Positions 9,178-19,784 of a DNA stretch of 64,000 nt are shown in pieces. The number at the start of each line of letters is the position of its first letter. Position 1 is the first letter of the stretch. Made by a program: the position numbers and the translations under genes. The notes under the pieces are model-generated. The model ran no database searches. It had not been told where the DNA came from and saw only the letters and a list, made by a program, of their open reading frames with translations. Origin of the DNA: Arenicellales bacterium (lineage in GTDB: Bacteria; Pseudomonadota; Gammaproteobacteria; Arenicellales; JAJDZL01); the NCBI GenBank assembly GCA_951813075.1, contig OX638343.1, forward strand, positions 2,931,999 through 2,995,998. The letters are read 5' to 3'.

Positions 9178-11171
9178 TCGTCCTCTCCAAATTCAACGAT
9201 TGGTTGATCCGAAGCCAGGCTGTCGCCGATTTTCGCCAATACACTGACAATGACACCGTCGCGTTCGGCACGCAGGGTGTTCTCCATTTTCATCGCCTCA
9301 ACCACTGCTACGGTTTCCCCTGTCTTGACCAACTGGCCAACTTCGACGGCAATTTCAACCAATAATCCAGGCATAGGAGACTTGAGGTACGGCGAGACTC
9401 TGGAGATCTTTTTCTGAATCATGTATTGGTCGTATGTTGCTGCTGCGGGTGTCAATACCCGAAGCAGGGAACGAAAACCGAAGTGATCAATCTGATACGC
9501 GATTCCTCTGCGCGCAACCTGTACACAGCAGCAGATACCGTCCAGAGTGTAGTAGAAGTGGCTTTGCATGGGTACCCAGTCGTGCTGAATTTCGTATGTC
9601 TTGCCACTGCTGTCAGTCAACCGATGACCTGATTCACTTTTTTCAATAGTGAGTTCAATGGCCTCGTTCGATGTAGTCACAACCCAGTCGACGGCAGCCG
9701 TCCAGTTGCGGGTATTCAACTGCCCGCCGAGAGTTGCTGAACGCAGTTCGTCGCAATAGTGCATGATGGTTGCGATCATTGCTGCCACTTTGATGCTATC
9801 GCTTTCGGCAGACTCACAGTCATAGCCATCCGGGAATTGCTGTTCAATCATTCGGGTATTCATGTCACCTTTCAGCACCGCTTCGTCGCGCGCAAGCCTT
9901 TGCAGAAATGGCAAATTCGTTGTAACACCAGTAATCTGATACTCATCCAATGAGTTTGCCATCAGATCGAAAGCCTCGCTCCGCGTATCCGCATGGACGA
10001 TCAGCTTGGCAATCATTGGGTCGTAGTAGACGGAGACTTCACCACCTTCGACCACGCCCGTATCAATCCGTACGGAGTCGGATTGCTTTGGTGATCGACA
10101 GCGGATCAGTCGACCTGTTGAGGGCAAAAAGTTTCGTGCTGGGTCTTCCGCATAAATTCGCGATTCAACTGCCCAACCCGACGCTTTGATGTCACTTTGA
10201 GTGAATCCAAGTTCATCGCCAGCTGCGACCCGGATCATGCACTCGACCAGATCAATGCCGGTTACAAATTCGGTTACCGGATGCTCAACCTGCAATCGGG
10301 TGTTCATTTCCAGAAAATAGAAATTCTGTTCAACATCGACCACAAACTCTACGGTTCCAGCGGAGACGTAGTTCACTGCCTTCGCCAAAGCCACTGCCTG
10401 ACCGGTGATATCGCTTCTTGTTTCGTCGTTCAGAAACGGCGATGGCGCCTCTTCGATCACTTTCTGATGGCGACGCTGCAACGAACACTCCCGCTCACCC
10501 AAATGAATTACATTACCGTGCTGATCGGCGATAATCTGAACCTCGATATGTCTGGGATTTTCGATGAACTTCTCTACAAATACCCGATCATCACCAAAGT
10601 GGGTTTTAGCTTCACTCTGAGAACGTACAAACCCCTCCCGGCATTCGTCATCACTGTACGCGAGGCGCATTCCCTTGCCGCCACCAGCTGAAGTCGGCTT
10701 GAGCATGACCGGATATCCGATCTTCCGGGCAAGTTCAACGGCGTGGTCCGGGTTCTGTATGACATCGTCAAAGCCGGGGATGGTATTGACACCTGCGTTT
10801 CGAGCAATTTGTTTCGACTGGATCTTGTCACTCATCGCCTCAATCGCTTGCGCGCCAGGGCCTATGAATTTGATACCTGCCTCATTCAGTTTATGCGAGA
10901 AATTAGGATCTTCCGAAAGAAAGCCATAACCCGGATGGACAGCCTGCGCATCGCTTGTTTTGCTGGCATCAATAATCGCATCGATATTCAGATAACTTTG
11001 TGCGGCTACCGCAGGTCCGATACAAATCGCTTCGTCAGCTGTTTCCACGTGTAACGCGTCGCGGTCAGCCTCCGAATACACAGCAACGGTGCCGATGCCA
11101 AGTCGTTTTGCAGTGCGCATTACCCGACAGGCGATCTCACCTCGATTTGCAATAAGGATTTTCTTGAACAT
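9174..11171 (-). CDS. pccA: Propionyl/acetyl-CoA carboxylase alpha subunit (biotin carboxylase + biotin carrier)
   Basis: This 665-residue protein carboxylates its own biotin with ATP and bicarbonate. It has an N-terminal biotin carboxylase domain (FKKILIANRGEIACRVMRTA, Gly-rich SAGGGKGMR ATP loop, FVEKFIENPRHIEVQ, EMNTRLQVEHPVTE), a linker region, and a C-terminal biotinyl domain. The biotin-accepting lysine is in VEAMKMEN, at about residue 628. It pairs with the beta subunit encoded 18 bases upstream. Similar alpha subunits serve acetyl-, propionyl- and methylcrotonyl-CoA carboxylases; the surrounding mcm, mce and prpE genes make propionyl-CoA the likely substrate. Confidence 0.92.
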   Translation of the reverse strand: MFKKILIANRGEIACRVMRTAKRLGIGTVAVYSEADRDALHVETADEAICIGPAVAAQSYLNIDAIIDASKTSDAQAVHPGYGFLSEDPNFSHKLNEAGIKFIGPGAQAIEAMSDKIQSKQIARNAGVNTIPGFDDVIQNPDHAVELARKIGYPVMLKPTSAGGGKGMRLAYSDDECREGFVRSQSEAKTHFGDDRVFVEKFIENPRHIEVQIIADQHGNVIHLGERECSLQRRHQKVIEEAPSPFLNDETRSDITGQAVALAKAVNYVSAGTVEFVVDVEQNFYFLEMNTRLQVEHPVTEFVTGIDLVECMIRVAAGDELGFTQSDIKASGWAVESRIYAEDPARNFLPSTGRLIRCRSPKQSDSVRIDTGVVEGGEVSVYYDPMIAKLIVHADTRSEAFDLMANSLDEYQITGVTTNLPFLQRLARDEAVLKGDMNTRMIEQQFPDGYDCESAESDSIKVAAMIATIMHYCDELRSATLGGQLNTRNWTAAVDWVVTTSNEAIELTIEKSESGHRLTDSSGKTYEIQHDWVPMQSHFYYTLDGICCCVQVARRGIAYQIDHFGFRSLLRVLTPAAATYDQYMIQKKISRVSPYLKSPMPGLLVEIAVEVGQLVKTGETVAVVEAMKMENTLRAERDGVIVSVLAKIGDSLASDQPIVEFGEDE

Positions 11172-11189
11172 TGACTGGCGGGAACTTGG

Positions 11190-12722
11190 CTATAGCGGGA
11201 TATTGCCGTGCTTGCGCCAAGGATTTTCCAATTTCTTATTTCTGAGCATTTCCAGAGACTCGCATATACGCAACCGTGTTCGTCTGGGTAAGATCACGTT
11301 GTCGACGAATCCTCGACTGGCTGCGATAAAAGGATTGGCGAATTTTGCTTGATACTCGTCGATTCTGGCAGCGATTTTTTCCTGATCGTTCATTTCACTT
11401 CTAAAGATGATTTCGACCGCACCTTTGCTTCCCATCACCGCAATTTCAGCGCTTGGCCAAGCGAAATTGACATCGCCGCGCAGATGTTTGGAACTCATGA
11501 CGTCGTACGCGCCACCATAGGCCTTGCGGGTGATGACAGTGACTTTTGGTATAGTGGCCTCAGCATAGGCGTAGAGCACTTTCGCGCCGTGTTTGATGAT
11601 ACCGCCGTGTTCCTGCGCTGAACCCGGCATGAAACCCGGAACGTCGACCAAGGTAACAACCGGGATGCCGAACGCATCACAGAATCGGACAAACCGGGCC
11701 GCCTTGATTGAAGAGAGTATGTCCAGACAACCTGCCAACACCAAAGGTTGATTGGCGACAATTCCGATTGTCGCTCCTTCCATGCGCCCGAAACCAATTA
11801 CGATGTTCTTCGCGTGATCTGGCTTGAGTTCAAAAAAGTCCTCATCGTCGACAATTTTCACGATCAGTTCCTTGACATCATACGGTTGGTTGGGGTCATC
11901 AGGTACCAACGTGTCTAACGAGGGCTCTTCCCGATATCGGTCGTCGTTGGTTGTACGCACGGGAACTTTACTGCGGTTGTTGGCTGGAAGAAAATCGAAG
12001 AATCGACGTAGCATGAGACATGCCTCGATGTCGTTCTGGAATGCGCCGTCTGCAACGCCCGATTGTTCTGTGTGGGCGACGGATCCGCCGAGTTGTTCAG
12101 CTGAAATATCTTCGTGAGTGACAGTACGGGCGACGTCGGGACCTGTGACAAACATATAGGAACTGTCGCGGACCATGAAGATAAAGTCGGTGATTGCCGG
12201 GGAATAGACAGCACCGCCGGCACATGGTCCCATAATCAATGAAATTTGTGGAATGACACCGGAAGCCATGACATTGCGTTGAAAGATATCGCCGTACCCA
12301 CCGAGTGAAGCGACGCCTTCCTGAATACGCGCACCTCCGGAATCGTTGATGCCGATCACAGGCGCACCGACTTTCATCGCCTGATCCATTACCTTGCCGA
12401 TTTTCTCGGCATGGGTTTCAGACAAAGAACCGCCGTAAACCGTGAAGTCCTGACTGAATGTAAACACAAGGCGGCCATGAATGGTACCGAAACCGGTAAC
12501 GACACCATCGCCGGGAATCTTGGAATCCGCCATGCTGAAATCCGTGCAGCGGTGTTCGACAAACATATCCCATTCCTGAAAACTATCCTTGTCAAGAAGA
12601 AGATCAATACGTTCGCGAGCGGTCAGACGTCCTTTGGCATGCTGTGCGTCTATGCGCTTCTGACCACCACCGAGTCGCGCTGCCTGGCGTTTCTCTTCCA
12701 ATTGGTTGATGATGTCCTGCAT
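11190..12722 (-). CDS. pccB: Propionyl-CoA carboxylase beta subunit (carboxyltransferase)
   Basis: At 510 residues this is a complete two-lobe crotonase-fold carboxyltransferase. It transfers the carboxyl group from biotin to propionyl-CoA to give (S)-methylmalonyl-CoA. Diagnostic segments are [30 protein letters not shown] (N-terminal oxyanion region), [17 protein letters not shown], and in the second lobe [18 protein letters not shown] and [11 protein letters not shown]. It lies 17 bases after the mutase gene and 18 bases before pccA, so the subunits should be co-translated from one message. Confidence 0.93.
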   Translation of the reverse strand: MQDIINQLEEKRQAARLGGGQKRIDAQHAKGRLTARERIDLLLDKDSFQEWDMFVEHRCTDFSMADSKIPGDGVVTGFGTIHGRLVFTFSQDFTVYGGSLSETHAEKIGKVMDQAMKVGAPVIGINDSGGARIQEGVASLGGYGDIFQRNVMASGVIPQISLIMGPCAGGAVYSPAITDFIFMVRDSSYMFVTGPDVARTVTHEDISAEQLGGSVAHTEQSGVADGAFQNDIEACLMLRRFFDFLPANNRSKVPVRTTNDDRYREEPSLDTLVPDDPNQPYDVKELIVKIVDDEDFFELKPDHAKNIVIGFGRMEGATIGIVANQPLVLAGCLDILSSIKAARFVRFCDAFGIPVVTLVDVPGFMPGSAQEHGGIIKHGAKVLYAYAEATIPKVTVITRKAYGGAYDVMSSKHLRGDVNFAWPSAEIAVMGSKGAVEIIFRSEMNDQEKIAARIDEYQAKFANPFIAASRGFVDNVILPRRTRLRICESLEMLRNKKLENPWRKHGNIPL

Positions 12723-12739
12723 GTTCTCCTCTTGTGCCG

Positions 12740-14926
12740 TCAGACTCCGACTGACTCAGCTGATGCCTCCAGGCTGTTCTCGATCATCCCGAGAACATCG
12801 GGAATGGTGTCCAGAATTCGGGTTCCGGGTCCGTAGACGGCGGCTACGCCCGCGTTTTCGAGAAAGCGGATGTCCTTCGGTGGCACCACACCACCACAGA
12901 TCACCACAACGTTATCTGCCCCTTCATTTTTCAATCCTTCAATAATCTCCGGAACCAGAGTTTTGTGCCCGCCCGCCTGGGTTGATATTCCGACCAGATG
13001 GACATCGTTGTCGACTGCTTGTCGAACAATTTCCGCAGGTGTCTGGAATAATGCTCCGATATCGACCTCGAATCCAAAATCCGCATAAGCAGTTGCGATC
13101 ACTTTGGCTCCGCGATCGTGTCCGTCCTGACCGACTTTGGCGATCAGTGCCCGTGGTCGCCGCCGATGCTCTGCAACAAAGGTGTTGACTTTCTGGCGGA
13201 TTTCATCCACCTCATTCGAATCTCTGACTTCGGTTCGATACACCCCTGTAATCGCTTGCGGAACGGCGCGGTGTTGTCCGTAGACTTCCATAAGTGTTTC
13301 GGTAATCTCACCGACGGTGGCGCGCTGACGAGCGGCGTCGATCGAGTGATAAAGCAATCCCCATTCACCGGCTTGGGCACACTGTTTAAGTTTTTCGAGC
13401 GCGGCCGCACAACGTTTCTCGTCACGTTGTTTGCGCACACGATTGATTCTCTCGATCTGTGATTCGCGCACAGCCCGATTATCGACTTCAAGCACGTCGA
13501 CCTCGTCTTTGGAGTCGGCCACAAACTGGTTGACACCGACAATCACATCCTCTGAAGTGTCGAGCCGCGCCTGACGGCGAGCGGCGGATTCCTCAATTCT
13601 TTTCTTGGGCATGCCGGCTTCTACCGCCTTGGTCATGCCGCCATAGGTTTCGACTTCGTCAATCAACTTGCGGGCTTCGCTGATCATCGAGGCGGTGAGA
13701 CTTTCGACATAGTAGGATCCGGCCAGCGGGTCAACAACGTTGGCGAGTCCTGATTCTTCCCGAAGTATGATCTGGGTGTTTCGGGCAATCGCGGCGGAGA
13801 ACTCACTCGGCAAGGCCAGCGCCTCATCGAACGAATTGGTGTGTAGAGATTGCGTTCCGCCCAGAATGGCTGCCAGTGCCTCAACTGTCGTACGGACGAT
13901 ATTGTTATACGGCGATTGGCTGGTCAGGCTTACCCCGGATGTCTGACAGTGTGTTCTCAGCATCAATGAAGCCGGATTGGAAGGAGAAAAAAGCGTCTGC
14001 ATCAGATCTGCCCATAGAAATCTCGCGGCTCGCAGTTTTGCAACTTCCATGAAAAGGTTCATGCCGATACAGAAGAAAAATGACAGCCGCGGTGCGAAGT
14101 CGTCAACCGCCATACCGGTCGACAGAGCAGCGCGTACATACTCGATTCCATCCGCGATGGTGTAGGCCAGTTCCTGCACACAGGTTGCGCCAGCTTCCTG
14201 CATGTGATATCCGGAAATCGAAATCGGATTGAAACGAGGCATTTCGTTTGTCGTGTAACGAATAATGTCTGCAACAATACGCATGGATTGTTTGGGCGGG
14301 TAGATATAGGTATTGCGTACCATGAATTCCTTGAGGATGTCGTTTTGCAGCGTACCCGACAACTGCTCATGTGGCACCCCCTGTTCCTCGCCGGTCACGA
14401 TGAACGTCGCCAGTACCGGCAGCACCGCGCCGTTCATAGTCATCGAGACTGAAATCTGTTCCAGTGGAATTTTATCGAACAGTATTTTCATGTCCTCGAC
14501 GCTGTCTATGGCCACACCGGCCTTGCCGACGTCACCAACCACCCGTTCGTGGTCGGAGTCATAGCCGCGATGGGTGGGCAGATCAAAAGCAACCGATAAG
14601 CCGGTCTGTCCGGCTCTAAGGTTGTCACGGAAAAATCGATTCGACTCCTCTGCTGTGGAAAATCCGGCGTACTGACGGAGTGTCCAAGGACGTCCTGCAT
14701 ACATGGTTGCCCGGGGTCCTCTGACGTACGGTGGCAGACCGGGCAGGGTTTCCAAGTGTTCGAGATCAGCCAGGTCCTCAGTCGTGTAGAGCGGTTTGAC
14801 TTCGATGCCTTCCGGGGTGCGCCACTTCAGTTCTTCGGGATCGCGATCTTTCAGTTCGCGACGGGCGAGTTTCTTCCAATCATCGATGGAGTGATGGTCG
14901 AATGTCACTGTGTTCTCCAATTCCAC
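12740..14926 (-). CDS. scpA: Methylmalonyl-CoA mutase, cobalamin-dependent
   Basis: This 728-residue enzyme rearranges (R)-methylmalonyl-CoA to succinyl-CoA. The N-terminal TIM barrel carries [20 protein letters not shown] and [12 protein letters not shown]. The C-terminal B12-binding domain carries the base-off motif DGHDRG (near residue 602) followed by GISTQAGGH and VVICGGVVP. It is a single polypeptide holding both catalytic and cobalamin domains, like the large MutB/ScpA chain, with no small-subunit gene nearby. The G-protein chaperone MeaB, usually adjacent, is not in this window. Second gene of the operon, 30 bases after prpE. Confidence 0.93.
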   Translation of the reverse strand: MELENTVTFDHHSIDDWKKLARRELKDRDPEELKWRTPEGIEVKPLYTTEDLADLEHLETLPGLPPYVRGPRATMYAGRPWTLRQYAGFSTAEESNRFFRDNLRAGQTGLSVAFDLPTHRGYDSDHERVVGDVGKAGVAIDSVEDMKILFDKIPLEQISVSMTMNGAVLPVLATFIVTGEEQGVPHEQLSGTLQNDILKEFMVRNTYIYPPKQSMRIVADIIRYTTNEMPRFNPISISGYHMQEAGATCVQELAYTIADGIEYVRAALSTGMAVDDFAPRLSFFFCIGMNLFMEVAKLRAARFLWADLMQTLFSPSNPASLMLRTHCQTSGVSLTSQSPYNNIVRTTVEALAAILGGTQSLHTNSFDEALALPSEFSAAIARNTQIILREESGLANVVDPLAGSYYVESLTASMISEARKLIDEVETYGGMTKAVEAGMPKKRIEESAARRQARLDTSEDVIVGVNQFVADSKDEVDVLEVDNRAVRESQIERINRVRKQRDEKRCAAALEKLKQCAQAGEWGLLYHSIDAARQRATVGEITETLMEVYGQHRAVPQAITGVYRTEVRDSNEVDEIRQKVNTFVAEHRRRPRALIAKVGQDGHDRGAKVIATAYADFGFEVDIGALFQTPAEIVRQAVDNDVHLVGISTQAGGHKTLVPEIIEGLKNEGADNVVVICGGVVPPKDIRFLENAGVAAVYGPGTRILDTIPDVLGMIENSLEASAESVGV

Positions 14927-14956
14927 GACATCTGTGGCGTCAAATTGTATGCAATA

Positions 14957-16852
14957 TCACGCTTTGGGGTAACCGATGGACTGCAGTGATTCGGTGATTT
15001 CATCGAGAATTACCGGATCGTCAATTGTGGCAGGTAGCTGCCACGGTTCGCCATCCGCGATTTTCTGCATGGTTCCGCGCAGGATCTTGCCGGAGCGGGT
15101 TTTCGGCAGACGCACAACCACCAATGCTTCCTTGAATGCCGCAACGGGCCCGATTTCGCTACGCACCAATTGGACACACTCTTTGACGATATCTCCGTGG
15201 TCTTTCTGACAACCGGCATTGAGCACTAAAAATCCCAGTGGCAACTGGCCTTTGAGTGCGTCAGCCACACCAGTAACCGCACACTCTGCCACATCCGGGT
15301 GTGATGTGAGCACCTCTTCCATGGCGCCGGTCGACAGCCGATGACCGGCAACATTGATGATGTCGTCGGTTCGAGACATCACGTACACGTAACCGTCCTC
15401 GTCGATGTAGCCTGCATCCGCAGTTTTATAGTAACCCGGAAAGTCGGCGAGGTAGGCGTCGAAAAAGCGCTGTTTTGCATTCCATAAGGTCGGAAAACTC
15501 CCAGGTGGCAACGGCAGTTTGACGACGAGTGAGCCGATTTCGCCCGGTGCCACTTCCTGATTGGTGTCGTCCAGTGCCTTGAGATCCCATCCGGGAACTG
15601 GCACAGAGGGTGAGCCTTCTTTGACCGGCAACTGTTCGATGCCTATGCAGTTGGCGCAGATCGCCCAACCGGTTTCGGTTTGCCACCAATGATCGATTAC
15701 CGGAACCTGAAGTTTGTTCTGGGCCCAACGCAGGGTGTCGGGGTCTGTTCGCTCACCGGCCAAAAACAACGTTCGAAAATTGGACATGTCATATTTTTCA
15801 AGATAGGTTCCATCCGGGTCTTCTTTTTTGATTGCCCTGAATGCAGTTGGTGCGGTAAACAGGGCGGACACCTTGTGTTGTGAGATGATGCGCCAGAACA
15901 CTCCGGGGTCTGGAGTACCGACGGGTTTACCTTCGTACAAGATAGCGGTGTTGCCGGAAAATAGTGGTGCGTAAACAATATAGGAGTGACCGACAACCCA
16001 ACCGACATCCGAAGCGGCCCAGAACACTTCGCCCGGGTCCACACCGTAGATATTTTTCATCGACCACTTCAGCGAGACGATGTGTCCACCATTGTCGCGT
16101 ACCACACCTTTGGGTTGACCTGTGGTGCCAGAGGTATAAATGATGTAGAGCGGGTCGGTTGCCAAGACGGGTACACAGTCGACAGCAGAGGCGGTCTTCA
16201 TGACGTCATGCCAGTCGTGATCACGTCCTTCAATCATTCGGGCTTGTGCCTGTGGTCGTTGCAGAACGATGCAGGCGGAGGGCTTATGGGATGACAGATC
16301 AATGGCTTTGTCAACAAGGGGTTTGTACTCGACGATGCGGCCGGGTTCGAGTCCGCATGATGCGGTGATGACCGCAACTGGCTTGGCATCTTCAATGCGC
16401 ACGGCGAGTTCGTTGGAGGCAAATCCTCCAAAGACGACGGAGTGGACAGCACCGATACGCGCGCAGGCAAGCATTGCAATGGCGGTTTCGGGCACCATCG
16501 GCATGTAAATGACAACACGAGAACCTTTTTCAACTCCAAGTCCTGAAAGCACACCCGCAAGGCGTGCTGTCTCATCAAGCATTTCTTGATAGGTGATGTG
16601 GCGGACTTCTCCAGTCATCGCCGAATCGTAAATGATCGCGTCCTGACTGCCGCGCCCTTCGTTTACGTGCAGATCAAGTGCGTTGTAGCAGGTATTGACT
16701 TGTGCACCGGTAAACCAGCGATAATACGGCTTATCCGAATCATCGAGAACCTTATCCCAGGTTTTATACCAATGCACATCATTCGCAACTTCACCCCAGA
16801 ATTCGTCGGGTGACGCGAGTGAATGCTCAAATTCTTGTCGGTATCTGCTCAT
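14957..16852 (-). CDS. prpE: Propionyl-CoA synthetase
   Basis: This 631-residue AMP-forming acyl-CoA synthetase of the acetyl/propionyl-CoA synthetase group activates propionate with ATP and CoA. Motifs: YTSGTTGQPKGVVRDNGG near residue 240, WWQTETGWA near 390, RTDDIINVAGHRLSTG near 500, and the acetylatable catalytic lysine in TRSGKILRGTM near 590. The N-terminal VHWYKTWDKVLDD and the QTETGW form are PrpE-like, which together with the operon favours propionate over acetate. It is the first gene of prpE-mcm-pccB-pccA-mce, so the operon can take free propionate all the way to succinyl-CoA. Confidence 0.9.
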   Translation of the reverse strand: MSRYRQEFEHSLASPDEFWGEVANDVHWYKTWDKVLDDSDKPYYRWFTGAQVNTCYNALDLHVNEGRGSQDAIIYDSAMTGEVRHITYQEMLDETARLAGVLSGLGVEKGSRVVIYMPMVPETAIAMLACARIGAVHSVVFGGFASNELAVRIEDAKPVAVITASCGLEPGRIVEYKPLVDKAIDLSSHKPSACIVLQRPQAQARMIEGRDHDWHDVMKTASAVDCVPVLATDPLYIIYTSGTTGQPKGVVRDNGGHIVSLKWSMKNIYGVDPGEVFWAASDVGWVVGHSYIVYAPLFSGNTAILYEGKPVGTPDPGVFWRIISQHKVSALFTAPTAFRAIKKEDPDGTYLEKYDMSNFRTLFLAGERTDPDTLRWAQNKLQVPVIDHWWQTETGWAICANCIGIEQLPVKEGSPSVPVPGWDLKALDDTNQEVAPGEIGSLVVKLPLPPGSFPTLWNAKQRFFDAYLADFPGYYKTADAGYIDEDGYVYVMSRTDDIINVAGHRLSTGAMEEVLTSHPDVAECAVTGVADALKGQLPLGFLVLNAGCQKDHGDIVKECVQLVRSEIGPVAAFKEALVVVRLPKTRSGKILRGTMQKIADGEPWQLPATIDDPVILDEITESLQSIGYPKA

Positions 16853-16932
16853 GCAATTATTCCAGTATTTGTTTGATCAGTTGGCAAGTTTCGGAGTTCA
16901 AATATACGTTAAACTCAGGAATTTTCTCCAAT

Positions 16933-16962
16933 AAAATAACGTAGAAACCGAATGTCTGTCAA
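16933..16962 (-). promoter_or_regulatory. Possible promoter of the propionate operon
   Basis: Read on the minus strand, TTGACA (16962-16957) is followed about 18 bases later by TATTTT (16938-16933), some 80 bases before the prpE start. The -35 is perfect and the -10 is weak. Offered on sequence fit and position only. Confidence 0.35.
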
Positions 16963-17021
16963 ACTTTGTCTGTCAGCTATTCTGATTTGCCTCAACAAAT
17001 AAGACAAGGAGCACCACACAA

Positions 17022-17798
17022 ATGGCTTATGAGCACATTATTACTGAAACGCGCGGAAAAGTTGGATTAATTACGTTGAATCGCCCGAAAGTGCTGAATG
17101 CGCTGTCTTCGGCGGTAATGGATGAATTGGGCGCGGCTATCGACACATATGAAGAGGACTCGGACATTGGCGCAATTGTCATTACGGGCAATGAGAAGGC
17201 ATTTGCGGCTGGCGCGGATATCAGTCAGATGAAAGACAATACATTTGCAGATGCCTACATGAGCAACTTTATCAGTCGCAACTGGGAGCGGGTTGCCGAA
17301 TGCCGCAAACCGGTTATAGCTGCGGTTGCCGGCTATGCGCTTGGTGGTGGCTGTGAACTGGCGATGATGTGTGATTTCATCGTAGCAGGTGACAATGCGC
17401 AATTCGGTCAGCCTGAAATTCTATTGGGGATCATACCAGGTGCTGGTGGAACCCAACGCTTGACGCGTGCGGTGGGAAAATCCAAAGCAATGGATATGTG
17501 TTTGACGGGTCGGCGGATGGATGCAGAGGAAGCGGAGCGATCGGGATTGGTCTCACGTGTGTTTCCCGTTGATGAACTGGTCGACAAGACAGTAGAGATT
17601 GCACAGGGAATTGCTGAATTTTCGCAAATTGCCGCGAGCATGGTGACGGAGACGGTTGATCGAGCCTATGAGTTGACTCTGGCAGAAGGGATTCTGTATG
17701 AACGTCGGGCATTTCATGCCATGTTTTCTACAAATGATCAGAAGGAGGGCATGGCAGCATTTGTGGAGAAGCGAAAGCCGACTTGGCAAAACAGCTGA
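17022..17798 (+). CDS. Enoyl-CoA hydratase (crotonase family)
   Basis: At 258 residues this is a classic short-chain enoyl-CoA hydratase, adding water to trans-2-enoyl-CoA in beta-oxidation. The oxyanion-hole and catalytic segments are present: [26 protein letters not shown] (first catalytic Glu) and [20 protein letters not shown] (second catalytic Glu). AAGGAG-like sequence lies about 11 bases before the ATG. It is divergent from the propionate operon and shares its 170-base upstream region. It may act on fatty acid or amino acid breakdown products that yield propionyl-CoA, which is inference. Confidence 0.9.
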   Translation: MAYEHIITETRGKVGLITLNRPKVLNALSSAVMDELGAAIDTYEEDSDIGAIVITGNEKAFAAGADISQMKDNTFADAYMSNFISRNWERVAECRKPVIAAVAGYALGGGCELAMMCDFIVAGDNAQFGQPEILLGIIPGAGGTQRLTRAVGKSKAMDMCLTGRRMDAEEAERSGLVSRVFPVDELVDKTVEIAQGIAEFSQIAASMVTETVDRAYELTLAEGILYERRAFHAMFSTNDQKEGMAAFVEKRKPTWQNS

Positions 17799-18492
17799 TG
17801 TTTATCGGAAGTGAACGAACTGGAAGCAGATTACATCTGGCGATGGAATTGGATGCAGGCAGTCATTGTGGGCTAGGCTGGTGCAATCTTAAGCGATAGC
17901 ATTATGGTTTATAACACTGATCCGGTCGGCAGTACTGAGGTTGATGGAAATTGCGGAAGGTTTTCATTTCGCACTGATCGTCAGTGAGTATGAAAACGAT
18001 TTTGCTGCAGTTGTATTTCGCAGATGAGTTCGCATTCAACGAATTACGATGGTCAGACACCGGGATGACTCGTGTGTCATTTTCCAATTGATAAAGAAAC
18101 GATTTATCGCTTAGTTCACACCCTGAATAGTTCCACTGGTACATAGCATCAAGAATCACGGGCAGCGCAACTCAGAGGCTCTGGGGCGCGCCAGTTAGTG
18201 GACCGTGATGCGGGTGTTGTGACAGTGCGACATGAGTTCGCCAATTGAGCAGTGCAACTGGATGCAACTAGATCTTGACTCGCGGAAGATGCATGGCGGG
18301 GAGGTGATTTGCCACCAGTGTAAAGGCCTTTTGTTCCAAATGTTGCAATAAGTGATAGGCCTGCGACGGCTGTCAAAGCCGACGATGCGTTCGAATAATT
18401 TCGTCTTGCGCATTGTTGTGAAGATCGAAATCAGTGTCCAGAATTCCTCGTAATTGGTATTCAGTAAAACAAATATAAGCAAACGCAATGTG
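17799..18492. other. Gene-poor stretch with no supportable gene
   Basis: About 690 bases. An 85-codon minus-strand frame (18159 to 17902) contains three or four spaced cysteines and reads somewhat like a secreted fragment, but it has no signal peptide, ribosome binding site or family. Overlapping frames at 18150-18400 read as low-quality protein. I regard the region as decayed or non-coding. Confidence 0.4.
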
Positions 18493-19137
18493 CTACAAAT
18501 TTTCGAACGATTCATCAATCCACATATCAGCGTGCGCGTAAAGGTCAGGATAAATTTTGTGTCCAAGTGTGTACAGAAAAACTTGCTTGCCTTCACGGCG
18601 AGCAAATTTAAGTGCTGGAACAAAGTCGGAATCGCCAGTTACTAGTGCGATAATTTCCACATGGTTTTTCAGAGTTAGCGCTGCAATATCCAATCCAATT
18701 CGAAGATCCACGCCTTTTTGCTGAATATTGGGAGTCAAATCGCCTGACTGTATGGTCAGGGAAGTCTGTTTTCCACGCGCCTCCAATTTCTTTTGTTTGA
18801 CCAGCCAGCCACGAAAAATTACTTCACCAAGTCGTACAGCAAAAAATGGTTCTTTCGTCAGATCTTTCAGCAACCGTATATTCGCTCTGTAAACATCACT
18901 GGTTGAAAAATCGTACTGTGACCATTTGCCAAATCCACCCGTTAACGGTATGGGCTTTTTTCCTGCCATAGGTTCCGCATCGTAGTAGTAAATGCGGTGC
19001 AATGTGTAAGCTTCGAATTCTTTTCGTTTTGCGATGGTTTTGGTGAACTCTACAACTTGATTGGTAGTCACCGGATTATTTTTAGAACCAAGTTTTCGTT
19101 TGAGAAATCCAGCATCAAGCAATATAGCGAATCTCAT
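18493..19137 (-). CDS. NYN-domain protein (LabA/DUF88-type putative ribonuclease)
   Basis: This 214-residue single-domain protein has a PIN-like NYN fold. Acidic residues expected at the metal site are visible: Asp in FAILLDAGFL, Asp in KGVDLRIGLDIA, and the pair in ALVTGDSDFVPALKFAR near residue 165. NYN proteins are thought to be metal-dependent RNases acting on tRNA, rRNA or other RNA; members have been found in stress and defence settings. The true substrate here is unknown. It stands alone in a gene-poor accessory stretch. AGGAAA lies about 10 bases before the ATG. Confidence 0.8.
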   Translation of the reverse strand: MRFAILLDAGFLKRKLGSKNNPVTTNQVVEFTKTIAKRKEFEAYTLHRIYYYDAEPMAGKKPIPLTGGFGKWSQYDFSTSDVYRANIRLLKDLTKEPFFAVRLGEVIFRGWLVKQKKLEARGKQTSLTIQSGDLTPNIQQKGVDLRIGLDIAALTLKNHVEIIALVTGDSDFVPALKFARREGKQVFLYTLGHKIYPDLYAHADMWIDESFENL

Positions 19138-19356
19138 TGCAATAATTTCCTCATGGATACGTCAGGCGGGGAGAAAAAAGTGGCGGGTATAGTGCGCGGG
19201 GACAAGCCCTCTTGGATTGTAGCGCACATCCCGCCGGTTTTTTATCTATGAATATTCTAAAAAAAATCGTATCGCAATTCAACCCAAATTTATTCAAATG
19301 GTACGGAGTTCAGTTTTTATTTGCAGTTGCTGCCTGTTCATTTCCGTAGATTTTGA

Positions 19357-19773
19357 GCCCGTGCCGCAATTCTCATCATCAACCAGATTAGCTATCTGCC
19401 CCTAACCAAGGAAGACGCTAATCTGTTCATCCAGCTGGTTAGTGCAAGATACAAAATCGGCGCCATTGTCCTGTCCTCCAACCGAAAAACGGTTTTTCGG
19501 AAAAGAAAGGTGATTGGAGATCCAGTGATCGAAATGGCACTACTAGACCAGTTGCTGCGTCACGTGATCATGATCCGGGTCGAACGCGTCAGCTACTGCG
19601 GTAGAGAATACGGCGATCGAGCGGTAGACCGAAAAAACGTAAAACTGATGTTTCGATCTGTAACTACGGCTGATCACCGGACAGTCAGGAAGTGTGAATT
19701 TCTAACCGTTGCTTTTTTGGGAAGGATAAACCGTTGTCCACAGCGTCCGAAATTAAACTGTGATAAGACTTGA
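19357..19773 (+). pseudogene. IS21-family istB remnant (transposition helper ATPase, C-terminal half)
   Basis: An open frame starting after a stop near 19356 encodes ISYLPLTKEDANLFIQLVS, then GAIVLSSNRKTVF, then VIGDPVIEMALLDQLLRHVIMI and RVSYCGREY. These match the C-terminal half of IstB (normally EIGYLPL, FQLVS, ILTSN, DRLLHH, SYRLR). The Walker A half is missing, the Walker B Asp-Glu is replaced by Asn-Gln, and no istA or terminal repeats are seen, so this is a dead fragment. It shows that the accessory stretch has received insertion sequences. Confidence 0.7.
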
Positions 19774-19784
19774 AACGCTGATTA

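Noticed and set aside
10197..10691. 164-codon plus-strand frame opposite pccA
   Set aside because: Antisense to the biotin carboxylase domain; a shadow of strong codon bias, with no protein features.
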